A stretch of DNA of 64,000 bases from Paramoeba atlantica (lineage: Eukaryota > Discosea). The stretch covers positions 38,586 through 102,585 of the forward strand of contig CDRNVI010000078.1 in the NCBI GenBank assembly GCA_977017575.1, given 5' to 3'. Below the pieces are notes generated by a model. The model saw only the letters and a list, made by a program, of their open reading frames with translations, had not been told where the DNA came from and ran no database searches. Shown here piece after piece: positions 9,892-20,238 of this stretch (the first letter of the stretch is position 1; the number at the start of each line of letters is the position of its first letter). The position numbers and the translations under genes are program-made.

Positions 9892-10744
9892 ATGGGAATG
9901 AAGTTTCGGACACTGACCTCAGGAGGCTTGTAAGTCTTCTTTGTATTTGTGTTCTTTAAATTGTACTTGGGAGCAGTTGTTCGAACTACAAGGTCTGTGG
10001 ACCCTATCGGATACACGTGTTTCAATTCGCACTCTGCGAGAGGACTTCACCCGAGTGGCAATGAAGATGTGAAAGTCTGCTGAAACCTTGCAAAGCTCCG
10101 TTAAAACTCGCTGAACCACTGCATCAGTCTAACGTGACCGAAATCGGTTCTTCACGAAGTCAATATACAGTGTATTCGCGCGCGGTTAGCTCACGTACAG
10201 AAACGTGTCCAACAAAAACCATTTTCGAGATGAGCTCTGTGTGGGGCATGATCAACTAGAGGTACAACAGGGAAAGAATAGCACAGAAGGCGTTGAGATT
10301 GTAACACTTAATTTTGTCAATCTCAAAAGAATTAAACAGGAGATAGGTAATGAATAATGCTGATTTCGAAGCGGCCATTATTTTGTGCACATAAACGTCG
10401 GAAATAGGTCGTCGTTTCCGGGTAATGAGCAATAAATAAATATTAAAGAAATATTTCCTTTCAAGCAAATTACTTTTCTATAAGCAGAACGTACTCGAAA
10501 TAGTAATACTTATTGAATTCTAGAAAAACGGTTGTATTTCAAGATTCCAGCATAAACGTGTATACAATATACGTCATATTAACGATCCACATTTGCTTTA
10601 ATTGGACGCATAAAAACGCGCGCATCGCCAAAGAGTCCAAGAACACTTTGGCAAAAGAAGTGTCATAAGATTTACAGGATATATAGAAGTCTACTTCTTA
10701 TAGACATTGATTCGGAATTCGCACAAAAACTTCCTCATTATTAT
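9892..10744. other. Intergenic region downstream of the TBC fusion gene
   Basis: No convincing gene. Frames here are short and low quality. The last 250 bp upstream of 10745 would include the 3'UTR of the minus-strand gene. Confidence 0.4.
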
Positions 10745-13700
10745 TTACTCTTCTTTAGAATGTAACGGAACTCCACTCAATTTCCTACGTGTCACACCTT
10801 GAGGTACCGAGAAGTCTGCCTCAGCGGAATTCGCCGCCGGGTGAACGACTAACCGCTTCGGGGAGGATCCACTTTCCATCTCCTCACTGTTCTTCCCCTC
10901 CTCTCCCCACTGCTGTGTCTCGGCATTCGACTCCACTGGACCAAGAAACGGGTCCTCCTCCTCCTCCTCCTTCCCCCTCAACTGCATCGACGACCCTTCC
11001 CCAGGACCTGACGTTGTCTCCCACCCCTCTTCCCACAGCGAGGTCCCGCCGGACTCCTCCGGCTCCCTGGATGATCCGAGGGCACTGCATGTGCTGGTCT
11101 CATCCCACTCACTCCCGTCTGCTGTTGCTGTGTGATTCTGCTGCTCTCGAAGTATGGGCTCCTCCTCGTACGACCCGACACGGAATCGGGAGGGGGTGAG
11201 ATGAATCGGCTGGGGTGGGGGCGCGGGAGGTGCGGAGAGGTGAGAGGACGAGGGCGTCGGGGAGGCATGGGAGAGCGTACGGCCGCGGAGACGAGAGCGC
11301 GACCGGGACCGACACCCGCCGGTACCGCTGCCAAACATCGACCGTTTCGCCTCCTCCTCACGCCGGGAGAGCACGGCACGGCCAAAGGCTTTGTTAAGTG
11401 CCTTAGTGTAGATTTTTGACCCTTTGCGGGATCCGGCGCAGAAGTAGACCGCGTGGGCCCCGAATGGCTGGTTGAGACGGTGAATCATAAGATCGGGGGC
11501 TCGTAAGAGGGTGTCTATGAGGGCTTTGGTGTTGTACTGTGCTATGGCTTTGGTGCAGTAAGTTTGGTTGTTCCATTGACCCTCTGGGAGTCGTTTCAGA
11601 TGGTAGTACAGGACGTGGCGAACAAAGTCGTGCGTGAGTTCATCGACGGGGATGCGTAAGGAGTAACACGGACTGCGCTGAAACTCATCAAAGAGTCGGT
11701 AGTACAAATTTGATAAGGTCTCTGTCAACTGCTCTTCCGTGGAATAGATGTACTGCTTGAAGCGAGGAAGAAGTACCCGAATACGACAACTGCCGTCAGA
11801 TTCTACGGTAAAAGGATCCACTTCGAACTGTGAGGTACCGGAACTCAAAATAAACGCCGCTGGACGAGCTCGAGCACCTTTTATGTACGATCCCTTATTC
11901 ACGATTTCTTCAACCTCAGTAGAAATCACGCTTTCAACGCGATTCGCAGTTCGTACTTCCTTGTCTTGAGCGCTATACTTGGCTGAAATAAATAATGATT
12001 GCAGCTGCTGCAGATCATTCCCGGAAGTAATGTACAAGGATGGACGCTGTAACGCCACTGACATGCGAGTTCGGGACAAAAATTGCCGCAATTGAACGTA
12101 CAAATCGTGCTGTGGAATGTAGAGTCGCAGTGCCATTTGTAATAAACTACGTCCTCCATCATACAAAAATTGAGAATGGGTAGATGAACGCTTTATTTGA
12201 AACCTGGAATCTGAGCCCACGGTTTCATTGCTTGGAATTTCCGGGCAGGATGCTGCGCTCTTGGGATCAGAAAATTCTTCCATGGCTTGCTCTTGTTGCA
12301 AAACTTCATCAATGGCTTGTAGAATGGCCGGAGCCGTGAGATGCATAATGGAGGAGGCTAAGGGGTTTTTGGCCCATTCAAGCATCTCTTCGTATAAAAA
12401 GGGCTTCATAAGAAACTCAGCTGATCGCGAATTCCACCTTTTCCAACGTTTAAAAGCCTGTGCGTAAGCTTCTTGTAATTCTTGGCGTAATGTCGTTTCC
12501 GGAGTTTCGCCACTTAAAGATGCAGTTTCAGAATTGAATAGTTGGTTCACAGTATCTTGAAGCGTGCTTTCAAGTTCATCTAGTTGTAACGCAACATAGG
12601 CGTCTTCTAGCGGACCGGCGGCATCCAGTACGCTCATACAGTCAACAGGAGAAGAACTTTTTGACGCAGTGCTAGACCCATGAGGTGATGGGCTTCGACT
12701 GTGTCCACCTTTTCGTTCTGGTGCAGCAAAGAAACGAAACGGGTTCGGGATACCCATGTCACTTCGACTTCGATCTCTGCGTGAGGATGACGACCTGCGT
12801 GAGGATGAAGATTTGCGAGGCCTACGATTTAGCCTCACGTCACTTAGAGTAGAATTCGTGTATTCAACCTCAGTGCTATCTTTATTCGACTTTCCAAACA
12901 GCCCTGCACTAGACGGTCTCGAGTTTCGGTCTGTTAAGGAAATTTCTGCGCAACGACTTGATGGCAGTGGTTCACTGTCGGCCGATTCAATATAAACAAA
13001 TTCTGGATCATTCATCAGCTTTTCTACTGTGTCTTCAAAGGACATGAGAACATCCACACGAACAGAAGAAACAGCCCCCTCCGATAGCAACTGATCGCTG
13101 TCAAGAATGCTTTGGCTTGGCGTATCTATAGGAGACAACGTTACATTCGGGGATAACACGGGAGACACAACATCACTCGATTGGTCGCCTTCCTCATTCG
13201 GTCGCTGACCCAAACACGGGTTTGTCCCTGGCTCGTAGAGCATTAGTCTCTCCGGTGGGCACACCTTGTAGAGCTCCAGAGCATAGGCGAGTACATTTTC
13301 AAGAGGTTCGTCTGTCTTACCAGAACCATATAGTTCATCAATCTCGGTAGTACCATATCGATGGGGGACAGAAAAGATGGCTTGGTACATGTGAAACGTC
13401 TCCGGCTCCTCGAGTCCCAGTTCCTCGGCCTGGCGGACTATATCGTGATATGCGCGATCCAAGTCTGCCCGGGCATGTATCAGCATGGAAGCAGAGAGGT
13501 AAACGGGCATAAAGAAAGGATCGGTAGCAAAGAAAAAGTCGTACATGCGTGCAACCACATGCAGTGGCCCTTTGGTGTACGCTGTGGTAAATAGAGTTGC
13601 TATCCACGCAAAAGCATAGTCTCCTCCAGCCTGGCTGGCGGCTTCTATGTGCCGAGCACCGACAGGGTCTTTGTACTCAACCAGAGGATGGACAAGCCGA

Positions 13701-15919
13701 AACAGGGACCTTGTTACTTTCGTCCCTGGTGTTAAATGTGGTCGAATCCAATACCTCGTTAATTGCTGCATGAGAGACACAGTTGTTTGAGTATCGCATA
13801 GAAGGTAAGGAACCATAGCCACATCGTCCAATCCCTGATAATAAGGCGCCTCCAAATCGACAGAAAGGATATGATTCATAATGTAGCTAAGTTCATTTTG
13901 CTGGTGAGGATCTGAAGAATTTCCGTAGCGACATCGATGTAAGTCTTTTTGAACCTGGTGGTAATTGGGAAGAGCATCAGGTTTATTTGCCCTACCTAGC
14001 CGCATTGCAGTATCGAGATTACCCACTAACATTTGCTCCCATGCCTTGCACCGACGTTGCGCAGCGTCCTGTAATCCAAATTCAATGGCTCGCTGTCGTG
14101 TGCTCTCTAGAGAACGGGCGGCATGAGGAGATTCCATGTGCTGTCGCTGTACGCGTTTTACCCACTGCTGCGCGTGATCTGGATTTAGAATAAGAAAAGG
14201 AGTAGAATCCACGACAAATTTTTTTTCGTCCTTTATCAACCACATAATCCCCGAGTGCGTTTCCTGGCAAGTCATTCGAAAGAAAAATAAGGAAGTAGGT
14301 AGCCTCATTGGGTCTATCACAGCGTTGTACAGCACATCCGCTTCGACCGGAGGATCCAAATGCGACATTTCAGAAACCTCTATGTTAGAAGCCAGCAAGA
14401 GAACTTGATTAGGTTCTGCGTCTTCCGGTGTACCGGCAAACAGTGCGATATCACAATGCGCTTTTAGTTTGTTGCTCGCGTGCCATGCCACATTGATGTG
14501 CCTATCGGTACTAAACACAGGAATACGTCTTTCCCGGATAGATGCCGACTCCTCCCCATCAGGGAAGCCTCCAGCAATAAGACGAGCCTCCGGAGAAACG
14601 AATCGCACGTCATATTGACTTTGTTGTCGTTGCACACGTATGTAGAACTTTTCGCTGTACGTAAACTCTGTGGTGGGTGGGGAAAAGTTGTTTTGCTGTG
14701 TGGGAGGATCGATGATGTCGACGTGGTGAAATGCTACGCGGTACCAACCCGTTCGCATGCGAGACATTGGCACAAGCAATCTCCAGTAGTGCTGAGCGTG
14801 ATCCTTAAAATACTTCGTTCTTACTGCATTCTTTCGGCTAATAGAGTAATAGCGAGCAAGAATCTCCTTAAGTGGGATCGTGTGCGATCTGTCCGCGTCC
14901 ATTGAGCGTCTCCAAGGTGTCATTTTCTGAGAATCCCCTCTTGCAGCGGAACCGAAAGACATATCTAGGCTGACCTCTGGCACAGGAGAAAATTCATCGG
15001 ACCCCGGGGCTTGATGTTGCAAGCTCAGCGCGGCCAATGGGCCGACGGATTTATCCCATGCACGGTAAAGAAATCGAACGATGACTTGTGAGTACCCACC
15101 TGGTACAATTTCAACGAGATTAGGGTGATACGTCGGTGCATACGAAGGTTCTTGAATATGCAACACTCCGCGTCGCATTAGAGTAAACGGGGTGCTGTAC
15201 CGAAGCCCCACGCTAAAGACGTAGCACCCGAATGTCAGTTTGTTAAACAAATCTTGTGAAGCAAGGTCTTTCCCCACAGGATTTGGTACAATAACGACAA
15301 TACTTTTCCCAGAGCCACTCCACGTGACGTTTGGCAACGTGACACAACTTCCTTCTTCCGTGTTCCTTAGGGCCGGATGAAACTTATTGAGATCAACTCG
15401 ACACATCTCAACCGACTCAGTATTGCGATGTAGAGCTTGGGTGGCAAAGGTTTTGTACCAAGCTTCATGATGAGGTGACCAGGGTTTCTCTTTCAACTCT
15501 ACTGCGTCTCCCATGAAGAGAATTGGGCCACGGTACGCGTCATAAGTAGGTTCCGAGATTTGTACGCCTGGAGGTAGATGTAAGGTGGTATTTGCTTTTC
15601 CATGACCCCCCACGTCCCAATGCGTGTATCTAATCCACTGTGGTGAGAGGTACTTCGGTGGGCGATACATTTCTGAGACCAACAAGCTAGGGTCGCGGTT
15701 TAGAACCTCAGCAAATGGACCTTCAAATTTCATGATAGATTCAGCTTTTGTGAGGTTGTAGGGCCCTTTCGGTGAAAAACGATTCGTCTCTTGTACCTCG
15801 CCGTCATGAGATTCTACACTTCTGTTCGCCATTGATGAATCGCGCAGAGGTGCCGATAACAGTAAGAATAATGCCACGCAACGTACAAGCTGAAACATTC
15901 CTATTTTTTCCTTTCTCAT
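10745..15919 (-). CDS. Signal-peptide domain fused to a TBC (TBC1D20/Gyp8-type) Rab-GAP
   Basis: The 1724-residue single frame has four parts. (1) A basic start and hydrophobic run, residues 8-22 (MFQLVRCVALFLLLSAP): signal peptide or signal anchor. (2) Residues about 60-440, paralogous to the left-edge gene, with CYVFSVGLRY and GWYRVAFHHVD; the segment 440-590 is similarly beta-rich. (3) A TBC domain at about 615-830, with the arginine finger as V-x-x-D-x-x-R (VQKDLHR, Arg near 661) and the glutamine finger YYQGLDDVA (Gln near 694), then DYAFAWIATLFTT and RMYDFFFATDP. TBC1D20/Gyp8 proteins stimulate GTP hydrolysis by Rab1 at the ER. (4) A Ser/Arg-rich linker from about 900, an unrecognised folded part at about 1290-1560 and an acidic low-complexity tail. 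A cytosolic GAP behind a signal peptide is topologically odd, and no transmembrane segment is evident between parts 2 and 3. Confidence 0.85.
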   Translation of the reverse strand: MRKEKIGMFQLVRCVALFLLLSAPLRDSSMANRSVESHDGEVQETNRFSPKGPYNLTKAESIMKFEGPFAEVLNRDPSLLVSEMYRPPKYLSPQWIRYTHWDVGGHGKANTTLHLPPGVQISEPTYDAYRGPILFMGDAVELKEKPWSPHHEAWYKTFATQALHRNTESVEMCRVDLNKFHPALRNTEEGSCVTLPNVTWSGSGKSIVVIVPNPVGKDLASQDLFNKLTFGCYVFSVGLRYSTPFTLMRRGVLHIQEPSYAPTYHPNLVEIVPGGYSQVIVRFLYRAWDKSVGPLAALSLQHQAPGSDEFSPVPEVSLDMSFGSAARGDSQKMTPWRRSMDADRSHTIPLKEILARYYSISRKNAVRTKYFKDHAQHYWRLLVPMSRMRTGWYRVAFHHVDIIDPPTQQNNFSPPTTEFTYSEKFYIRVQRQQSQYDVRFVSPEARLIAGGFPDGEESASIRERRIPVFSTDRHINVAWHASNKLKAHCDIALFAGTPEDAEPNQVLLLASNIEVSEMSHLDPPVEADVLYNAVIDPMRLPTSLFFFRMTCQETHSGIMWLIKDEKKFVVDSTPFLILNPDHAQQWVKRVQRQHMESPHAARSLESTRQRAIEFGLQDAAQRRCKAWEQMLVGNLDTAMRLGRANKPDALPNYHQVQKDLHRCRYGNSSDPHQQNELSYIMNHILSVDLEAPYYQGLDDVAMVPYLLCDTQTTVSLMQQLTRYWIRPHLTPGTKVTRSLFRLVHPLVEYKDPVGARHIEAASQAGGDYAFAWIATLFTTAYTKGPLHVVARMYDFFFATDPFFMPVYLSASMLIHARADLDRAYHDIVRQAEELGLEEPETFHMYQAIFSVPHRYGTTEIDELYGSGKTDEPLENVLAYALELYKVCPPERLMLYEPGTNPCLGQRPNEEGDQSSDVVSPVLSPNVTLSPIDTPSQSILDSDQLLSEGAVSSVRVDVLMSFEDTVEKLMNDPEFVYIESADSEPLPSSRCAEISLTDRNSRPSSAGLFGKSNKDSTEVEYTNSTLSDVRLNRRPRKSSSSRRSSSSRRDRSRSDMGIPNPFRFFAAPERKGGHSRSPSPHGSSTASKSSSPVDCMSVLDAAGPLEDAYVALQLDELESTLQDTVNQLFNSETASLSGETPETTLRQELQEAYAQAFKRWKRWNSRSAEFLMKPFLYEEMLEWAKNPLASSIMHLTAPAILQAIDEVLQQEQAMEEFSDPKSAASCPEIPSNETVGSDSRFQIKRSSTHSQFLYDGGRSLLQMALRLYIPQHDLYVQLRQFLSRTRMSVALQRPSLYITSGNDLQQLQSLFISAKYSAQDKEVRTANRVESVISTEVEEIVNKGSYIKGARARPAAFILSSGTSQFEVDPFTVESDGSCRIRVLLPRFKQYIYSTEEQLTETLSNLYYRLFDEFQRSPCYSLRIPVDELTHDFVRHVLYYHLKRLPEGQWNNQTYCTKAIAQYNTKALIDTLLRAPDLMIHRLNQPFGAHAVYFCAGSRKGSKIYTKALNKAFGRAVLSRREEEAKRSMFGSGTGGCRSRSRSRLRGRTLSHASPTPSSSHLSAPPAPPPQPIHLTPSRFRVGSYEEEPILREQQNHTATADGSEWDETSTCSALGSSREPEESGGTSLWEEGWETTSGPGEGSSMQLRGKEEEEEDPFLGPVESNAETQQWGEEGKNSEEMESGSSPKRLVVHPAANSAEADFSVPQGVTRRKLSGVPLHSKEE

Positions 15920-16446
15920 GACAACATGACAAGTAAAATAAATTACGCGTAAAATTAGGCAGTCAAATTATTCGATGTGATTAATAGGGAAAAACGATTC
16001 TCCGCTTTATGAAATACAATACTATAAAAGAATAGTAGTTACTTCTCCATTCATAGCTCAAAGGAACTACAGGCAGTTCTCGAATGGCCCATTACTCATC
16101 ATTCAAATCTTCCCAACGAACTCTTAATTATTCCACAAAAAACGAGCGATTTTTTACTTATTTCCACCCCACTGATCGCGAAAGACAATATGGACACCGA
16201 AATTCGGGGCGAATCACCTTGCACACGCTCTCTGAACATTCATGAGGCTGCTGCGTTTCGGATGCAGCCTTGGCGACCATTACTGATCTAGCCCAGTCCC
16301 CTGTACCAGGCGTTCACTCCTGTCAGCGTGAGACAAGAGGCGTGTAGCTACTTGATGTTAAATTTTGATTCCAGAGTGCGACGCACTTTAGGGATTATTC
16401 GTCTCCGCCCCTGACTGCTCCAGAGGTTCTCTCAGGAGATCGACAT
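15920..16446. other. Intergenic region
   Basis: Nothing gene-like seen. This is the presumed promoter/5'UTR region of the TBC fusion gene plus the 3'UTR of the ankyrin gene. No clear TATA box or polypyrimidine-AG acceptor decides the transcription mode. Confidence 0.4.
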
Positions 16447-16947
16447 TTACGGTTCGTCATGGGATCGAATTCTTTTTGCCTTTAAGTATACCCCAATCTC
16501 TTTGTGGTCATTCGCAAAAGCCAAATCCTCCGCAGTCTTTCCCGCCTTACTCATGTGAGACAAACACAATGGACTGTGATTGACCAGTACTCGCGTTATT
16601 TCTTCCCATCCCCCAGCCGCAGCGTAGTGCAGCGGTGTCTTCCCGGCATCATCGATGCCATCGCAGTGCGCTCCATAGCGCAGCAAAATATCTACGATTT
16701 CTTTGTGACCACGAGAGGCCGCGAAATGCAACGCGGACCATTTTTGGTTATCAAACGTTCGAGCGGAAGCCCCGTGTGAGAGAAGAAGTTCCGCCACAGC
16801 GCCCTGACCGGAGTGTGAGGCGTGGTGTAGCATTGTCATGCCATTGCGGTCACGCTCTTCGGTGGCGTTGGAGTGCTGTAGGAAAATCCGAATGCGTTCG
16901 AGGTCACCTGTGCGACACGCGTCGTACAGAGATTGTTCAGAGGACAT
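16447..16947 (-). CDS. Ankyrin-repeat protein, gankyrin (PSMD10/Nas6)-like
   Basis: From the second in-frame ATG (16947, MSSEQSLYDACRTGDL) the protein has 166 residues with about four to five ankyrin repeats: GMTMLHHASHSGQGAVAELL, SALHFAASRGHKEIVDILL, TPLHYAAAGGWEEITRVL and a last GKTAEDLAFANDHKEIGVYL cap. The frame is open to an ATG at 17028, but the added 27 residues are hydrophobic and unlike an ankyrin cap, so the inner start is preferred. Length and a pure ankyrin make-up resemble gankyrin/Nas6, a 26S proteasome assembly chaperone, but those have seven repeats. A generic ankyrin adaptor is equally possible. Confidence 0.85.
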   Translation of the reverse strand: MSSEQSLYDACRTGDLERIRIFLQHSNATEERDRNGMTMLHHASHSGQGAVAELLLSHGASARTFDNQKWSALHFAASRGHKEIVDILLRYGAHCDGIDDAGKTPLHYAAAGGWEEITRVLVNHSPLCLSHMSKAGKTAEDLAFANDHKEIGVYLKAKRIRSHDEP

Positions 16948-17129
16948 AAGAAAAAAGAGCAATGATTGGGCTATAGAAAAAAAGCTTTGCGCTACAGACG
17001 TGCAGTGTACACTCTTGGACAATGACAAACTGTCACATAAGAAAATATCTTTAACAATTATTTCAAGGTTACAAGAGTTCTTTTTGATCGAAGACTTACA
17101 TCTGCCTTTGCAAAGTGTGAACTGTTGCT

Positions 17130-19037
17130 TTACCGGAATCGTTGTCTTTTGCGCTTCATGACTGGTCGATTTTTCAAGCGGGGCGACGCATTGTTGATCG
17201 CGTCAGTAAAATTTTGTGTCGTTTCTTGTATGTCCTCCGAAGGATTCGATAACTTGTGTTCATCATGCGTCAAGCATGATACAACCGACTCTCTCGCGTG
17301 GTCTACTTCAATCGATTCGACATCTTTGCGTGATACGTCCTTGGGTATGGGAATCTTTGATTCAGTGCGATATTTTTTGGACGCTTTAAAACCGCCCGCC
17401 TTCCCCAACGCGTGGGATACAAGCCGTCCAGAATGCTTGCTGCGTAGCTCACGGGTTCTTTGTCGAGAGAGATATTTGAATTTTCGTGATTCAGTTGAAG
17501 TGGCGTAGGGTGCATACCACCGCAATGGAGCTATTTCATTCAAAGTGCGATCATCAGTTGTCAAAATGTCGATGGCATCTAAAGCGATATCCTGAGAAGG
17601 TACAGTTGCGTACCGAAATTTCGTAGCGGTTTCAGTACTCAGCGGGGTCTGAAGATCACGAAGAGCTTCGCATACAGACGGATCAGACAGAAGTTGTGAT
17701 TCCACAGCGCTTTTCTTTAAGGTATGAGAATAATCTGTACTATCCGTTCCCTGTAGGGAACGTAGGTTTGAATCACGGTGCATTTGATAGTCGTTTTCAA
17801 TATTTTCGTTTTCGTCTGAGTGAAGTTCGCCGCTATCTTTTTCAGCGTAAAAGTTTTCACCAAAAAGACCACTCATCTGTTCGTCCCATTTTGAGGGATC
17901 AAAATCCCTTTTAAGAATGTCCGTAAGATTGAGCTGTTTTATGGACTCGGAACCTGCGACACGACTAATAGCTTCGATACGTTGTTTTCTCTCCTCTTGT
18001 TTCAATCTGCGTAATCTTTGAAGTGATTCACGTTTATCTTGCTCGGCCTGCTGCTGCCTTTCTTCTTTGAGTTGTCTAGAATGTTTTCGAGACGAAGACT
18101 TATTCCGCAGGCTTTGTTCCGCTGTCCGTGGGTAGACGTAAATACGGGATTGTCCTTCGATCTCGTTGACGCCGATGCCGTTTTCTTTCTTTGTGTCATC
18201 CAGTTCTTGCTGTGGATCATTCTTTTCGACTTCAGGATGTAATGAGAAGTCTTCTGACCTATTTGGTTTCTCAACGTGAGACTCTTCTTCTAAGTCTTCA
18301 TTTGTGGAAATTATTTTTCTCCATCCATCTCCACGAAAATAATCCTTCAGAAACTTGTCCTCCTCGGTATCGGCTTTATTTTTCGTTAACACTTCGTAAA
18401 ATCGCACAGACTTTGTAGGAGCTTGTATAGACTTTTCTTGTTGAGCTGGGCCTGTATTTGGTACCACCTTAATGATATCATCTTGTATTTCTTGACTATT
18501 ACTCCGCTCCTCCCTCGCAGCTAGCTCTAGAAAGCGTGCTCGAGTTTTTTCTGCATCAGGATCATACACAAGTCGTGAATTTCCTTTAAGCGTGAACTCG
18601 GTAATATGTGACTCGGAATCCGGAGCCTGATCAAAATTGTCAGAAACACGTTGCGAAAGTTGTTCCGAGATCTGTCTCTTCAGTGTAAGCGGCGTATGCT
18701 CCTGGCTGGATTTTTGAACCTCGTCGTCGCTCAGCACTGCTGTAATTTCATCGTCCCACAAGGGCTTCTTCATATTCTTCAAGGACTCTGGATTATTTCG
18801 AATTTTCCACAGAACATCTGCGAAGACATTTTCACTTTTAGTTGTACATAGGACAGCCTCGTCGTCTTCTATAACTCCCGCTTCACTGTCGGAATCTGAA
18901 TCTCCGTAAGTACGTCGTAGTCTTCGAAGTTCGTACGCCTTTCTGCGATCTTCAAATGTCTTTGCATATCCCTCATTAATTGTCAGATGTGAGCGTTCAT
19001 CCTCATCGGATTCGCTTAGTAAATCTATCTGTTGCAT
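17130..19037 (-). CDS. KRI1: KRI1-like ribosome biogenesis protein
   Basis: The 635-residue acidic/basic protein carries both KRI1 family blocks. Near the N-terminus LTINEGYAKTFEDRRKAYEL and LRRTYGDSDSDSE match the Kri1 leader (LTINxxFAxxYE...ELxRL..KYG). At about 475-515, KFRYATVPSQDIALDAIDIL, TTDDRTLNEIAPLRWYAPY matches the Kri1 C-terminal domain. The middle is KE-rich coiled coil with RLRRLKQEERKQRIEAI, and GLFGEDF-like text (MSGLFGENFYAEKD) follows. KRI1 is a nucleolar factor needed for 40S maturation. The C-terminus ends in a basic KNRPVMKRKRQRFR tail. Single exon; starts at the first ATG. Confidence 0.88.
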   Translation of the reverse strand: MQQIDLLSESDEDERSHLTINEGYAKTFEDRRKAYELRRLRRTYGDSDSDSEAGVIEDDEAVLCTTKSENVFADVLWKIRNNPESLKNMKKPLWDDEITAVLSDDEVQKSSQEHTPLTLKRQISEQLSQRVSDNFDQAPDSESHITEFTLKGNSRLVYDPDAEKTRARFLELAAREERSNSQEIQDDIIKVVPNTGPAQQEKSIQAPTKSVRFYEVLTKNKADTEEDKFLKDYFRGDGWRKIISTNEDLEEESHVEKPNRSEDFSLHPEVEKNDPQQELDDTKKENGIGVNEIEGQSRIYVYPRTAEQSLRNKSSSRKHSRQLKEERQQQAEQDKRESLQRLRRLKQEERKQRIEAISRVAGSESIKQLNLTDILKRDFDPSKWDEQMSGLFGENFYAEKDSGELHSDENENIENDYQMHRDSNLRSLQGTDSTDYSHTLKKSAVESQLLSDPSVCEALRDLQTPLSTETATKFRYATVPSQDIALDAIDILTTDDRTLNEIAPLRWYAPYATSTESRKFKYLSRQRTRELRSKHSGRLVSHALGKAGGFKASKKYRTESKIPIPKDVSRKDVESIEVDHARESVVSCLTHDEHKLSNPSEDIQETTQNFTDAINNASPRLKNRPVMKRKRQRFR

Positions 19038-19245
19038 ACAGCAGAAAAGCTGTATAATAAAGTGTGTTAAAGTTTTTCTATTTCGAAAATTTCTTTGTTG
19101 AATAATTAAACAAAAAGGCTAGAAAAATATGATATCAAATATCATATTTTACTAGGGGAAATACAATATCCGATATCCCTTTCCTGATGTACAGTAAATC
19201 ACGGCACACAATACCCCGGTGCGAGTGCACAAGAAACATAACGCC

Positions 19246-20124
19246 TCATTCGGCTTGTCGGGCGCATCTCAAGAAGTATAAATCCAACATGAGCGCCTTT
19301 TTTTTGAGAGCTTCCCTTTCCCTAACACTTGTAAGCGTATTGATCATTTGTTGAATCTCTGAGTTCAGGATGTGCAAATTTGCCTTTATAATTTCTAGAC
19401 AAGGTGTTTCTTGTTCGTTCTTGTTTCTTACTTCATTTCCCTTCAACAAATAACGTTGTATTTGAGCTCGATGCATAAAGGGAAGGTCCGATTTAGCTTC
19501 TTTCGGAACCTGTGCATACTCTGGAATAAGGGGATAACCCAAAGGGTATTCCGGCAAGATGCGCTTCTTTCTTTTCCATATCCAGTACGCGAATACGTGG
19601 GCTTTAACATCCAAGGATATATTCTCTACCTCGTCTAGCACAGTCTCATCGGGAAATGTGTCCTGCATATTTTCCCACATAAAGTCTTCTAAAAAATTCA
19701 GAAGAAGTCGAAGTTCGTTTTCTGTTATGCGTAGAGTGCATTTCCACATCTCTTCCGGAATTCCCGTTACCACTGGAACGGATGGTAAATTGATAAAGTG
19801 ACAGTGCGACGAACAAGAGGCCTCACTCTTTACACCATTTCTATTTTCCTCTGAATGAGCGAAAAGGAATTCAGCATCTTCGTGGTCAATCGTATAAGGC
19901 GCGATTTGTGCCGCTGGTGGGGCGCGAAGTGTAGTCACTGGAAGCTGAAATTTCGTTGCACATTTCTTTGGAACAGACTCTCGCTTCGAGTACCGAGGCA
20001 ATAAGATGGGGGGCAATACCTCGGGTTTGGGTGGGTGGGGTAATGGAACCCTTGTAACACAGAGAGGATCGTCGAACGAGAATTTTAGGTCCAAACTTTG
20101 CATGAGTGCCTCGCGTGTGTACAA
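19246..20124 (-). CDS. Probable enhancer-of-polycomb (EPL1/EPC)-like protein
   Basis: The 292-residue protein has the order expected of an EPC domain: an N-terminal proline-rich stretch, a helical block ending VKAHVFAYWIWKRKKR (family: ...YDYWxxKR), PLIPEYAQVPKEAKSDLPFM then HRAQIQRYLLKGNEVRNKNE (family: PLIP....PYVxFRxR...TRKxRxxD), and a C-terminal helix pair EIIKANLHILNSEIQQMIN and VREREALKKKALMLDLYFL (family: LExxKxREKLKRExLxL). EPL1/EPC scaffolds the NuA4/TIP60 histone acetyltransferase complex in the nucleus. Similarity is by motif order only and identity is low, hence moderate confidence. The 208-bp gap to KRI1 is AT-rich with nested ATGATATC palindromes. Confidence 0.5.
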   Translation of the reverse strand: MYTREALMQSLDLKFSFDDPLCVTRVPLPHPPKPEVLPPILLPRYSKRESVPKKCATKFQLPVTTLRAPPAAQIAPYTIDHEDAEFLFAHSEENRNGVKSEASCSSHCHFINLPSVPVVTGIPEEMWKCTLRITENELRLLLNFLEDFMWENMQDTFPDETVLDEVENISLDVKAHVFAYWIWKRKKRILPEYPLGYPLIPEYAQVPKEAKSDLPFMHRAQIQRYLLKGNEVRNKNEQETPCLEIIKANLHILNSEIQQMINTLTSVREREALKKKALMLDLYFLRCARQAE

Positions 20125-20238
20125 CAGACGCGGATTTAGTAGCGTAACATTGAGTAGAAGTCACAACATCACTAAGAATAAAAGAGGGGTTTTACACGTC
20201 GCGCCGTGTATGAATAAAAATTTGTGTACCCAAAATAC

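Noticed and set aside
10789-14905. Plus-strand open frames across the 1724-residue gene
   Set aside because: They lie antisense to a long conserved coding sequence, show biased low-complexity translation and match nothing.
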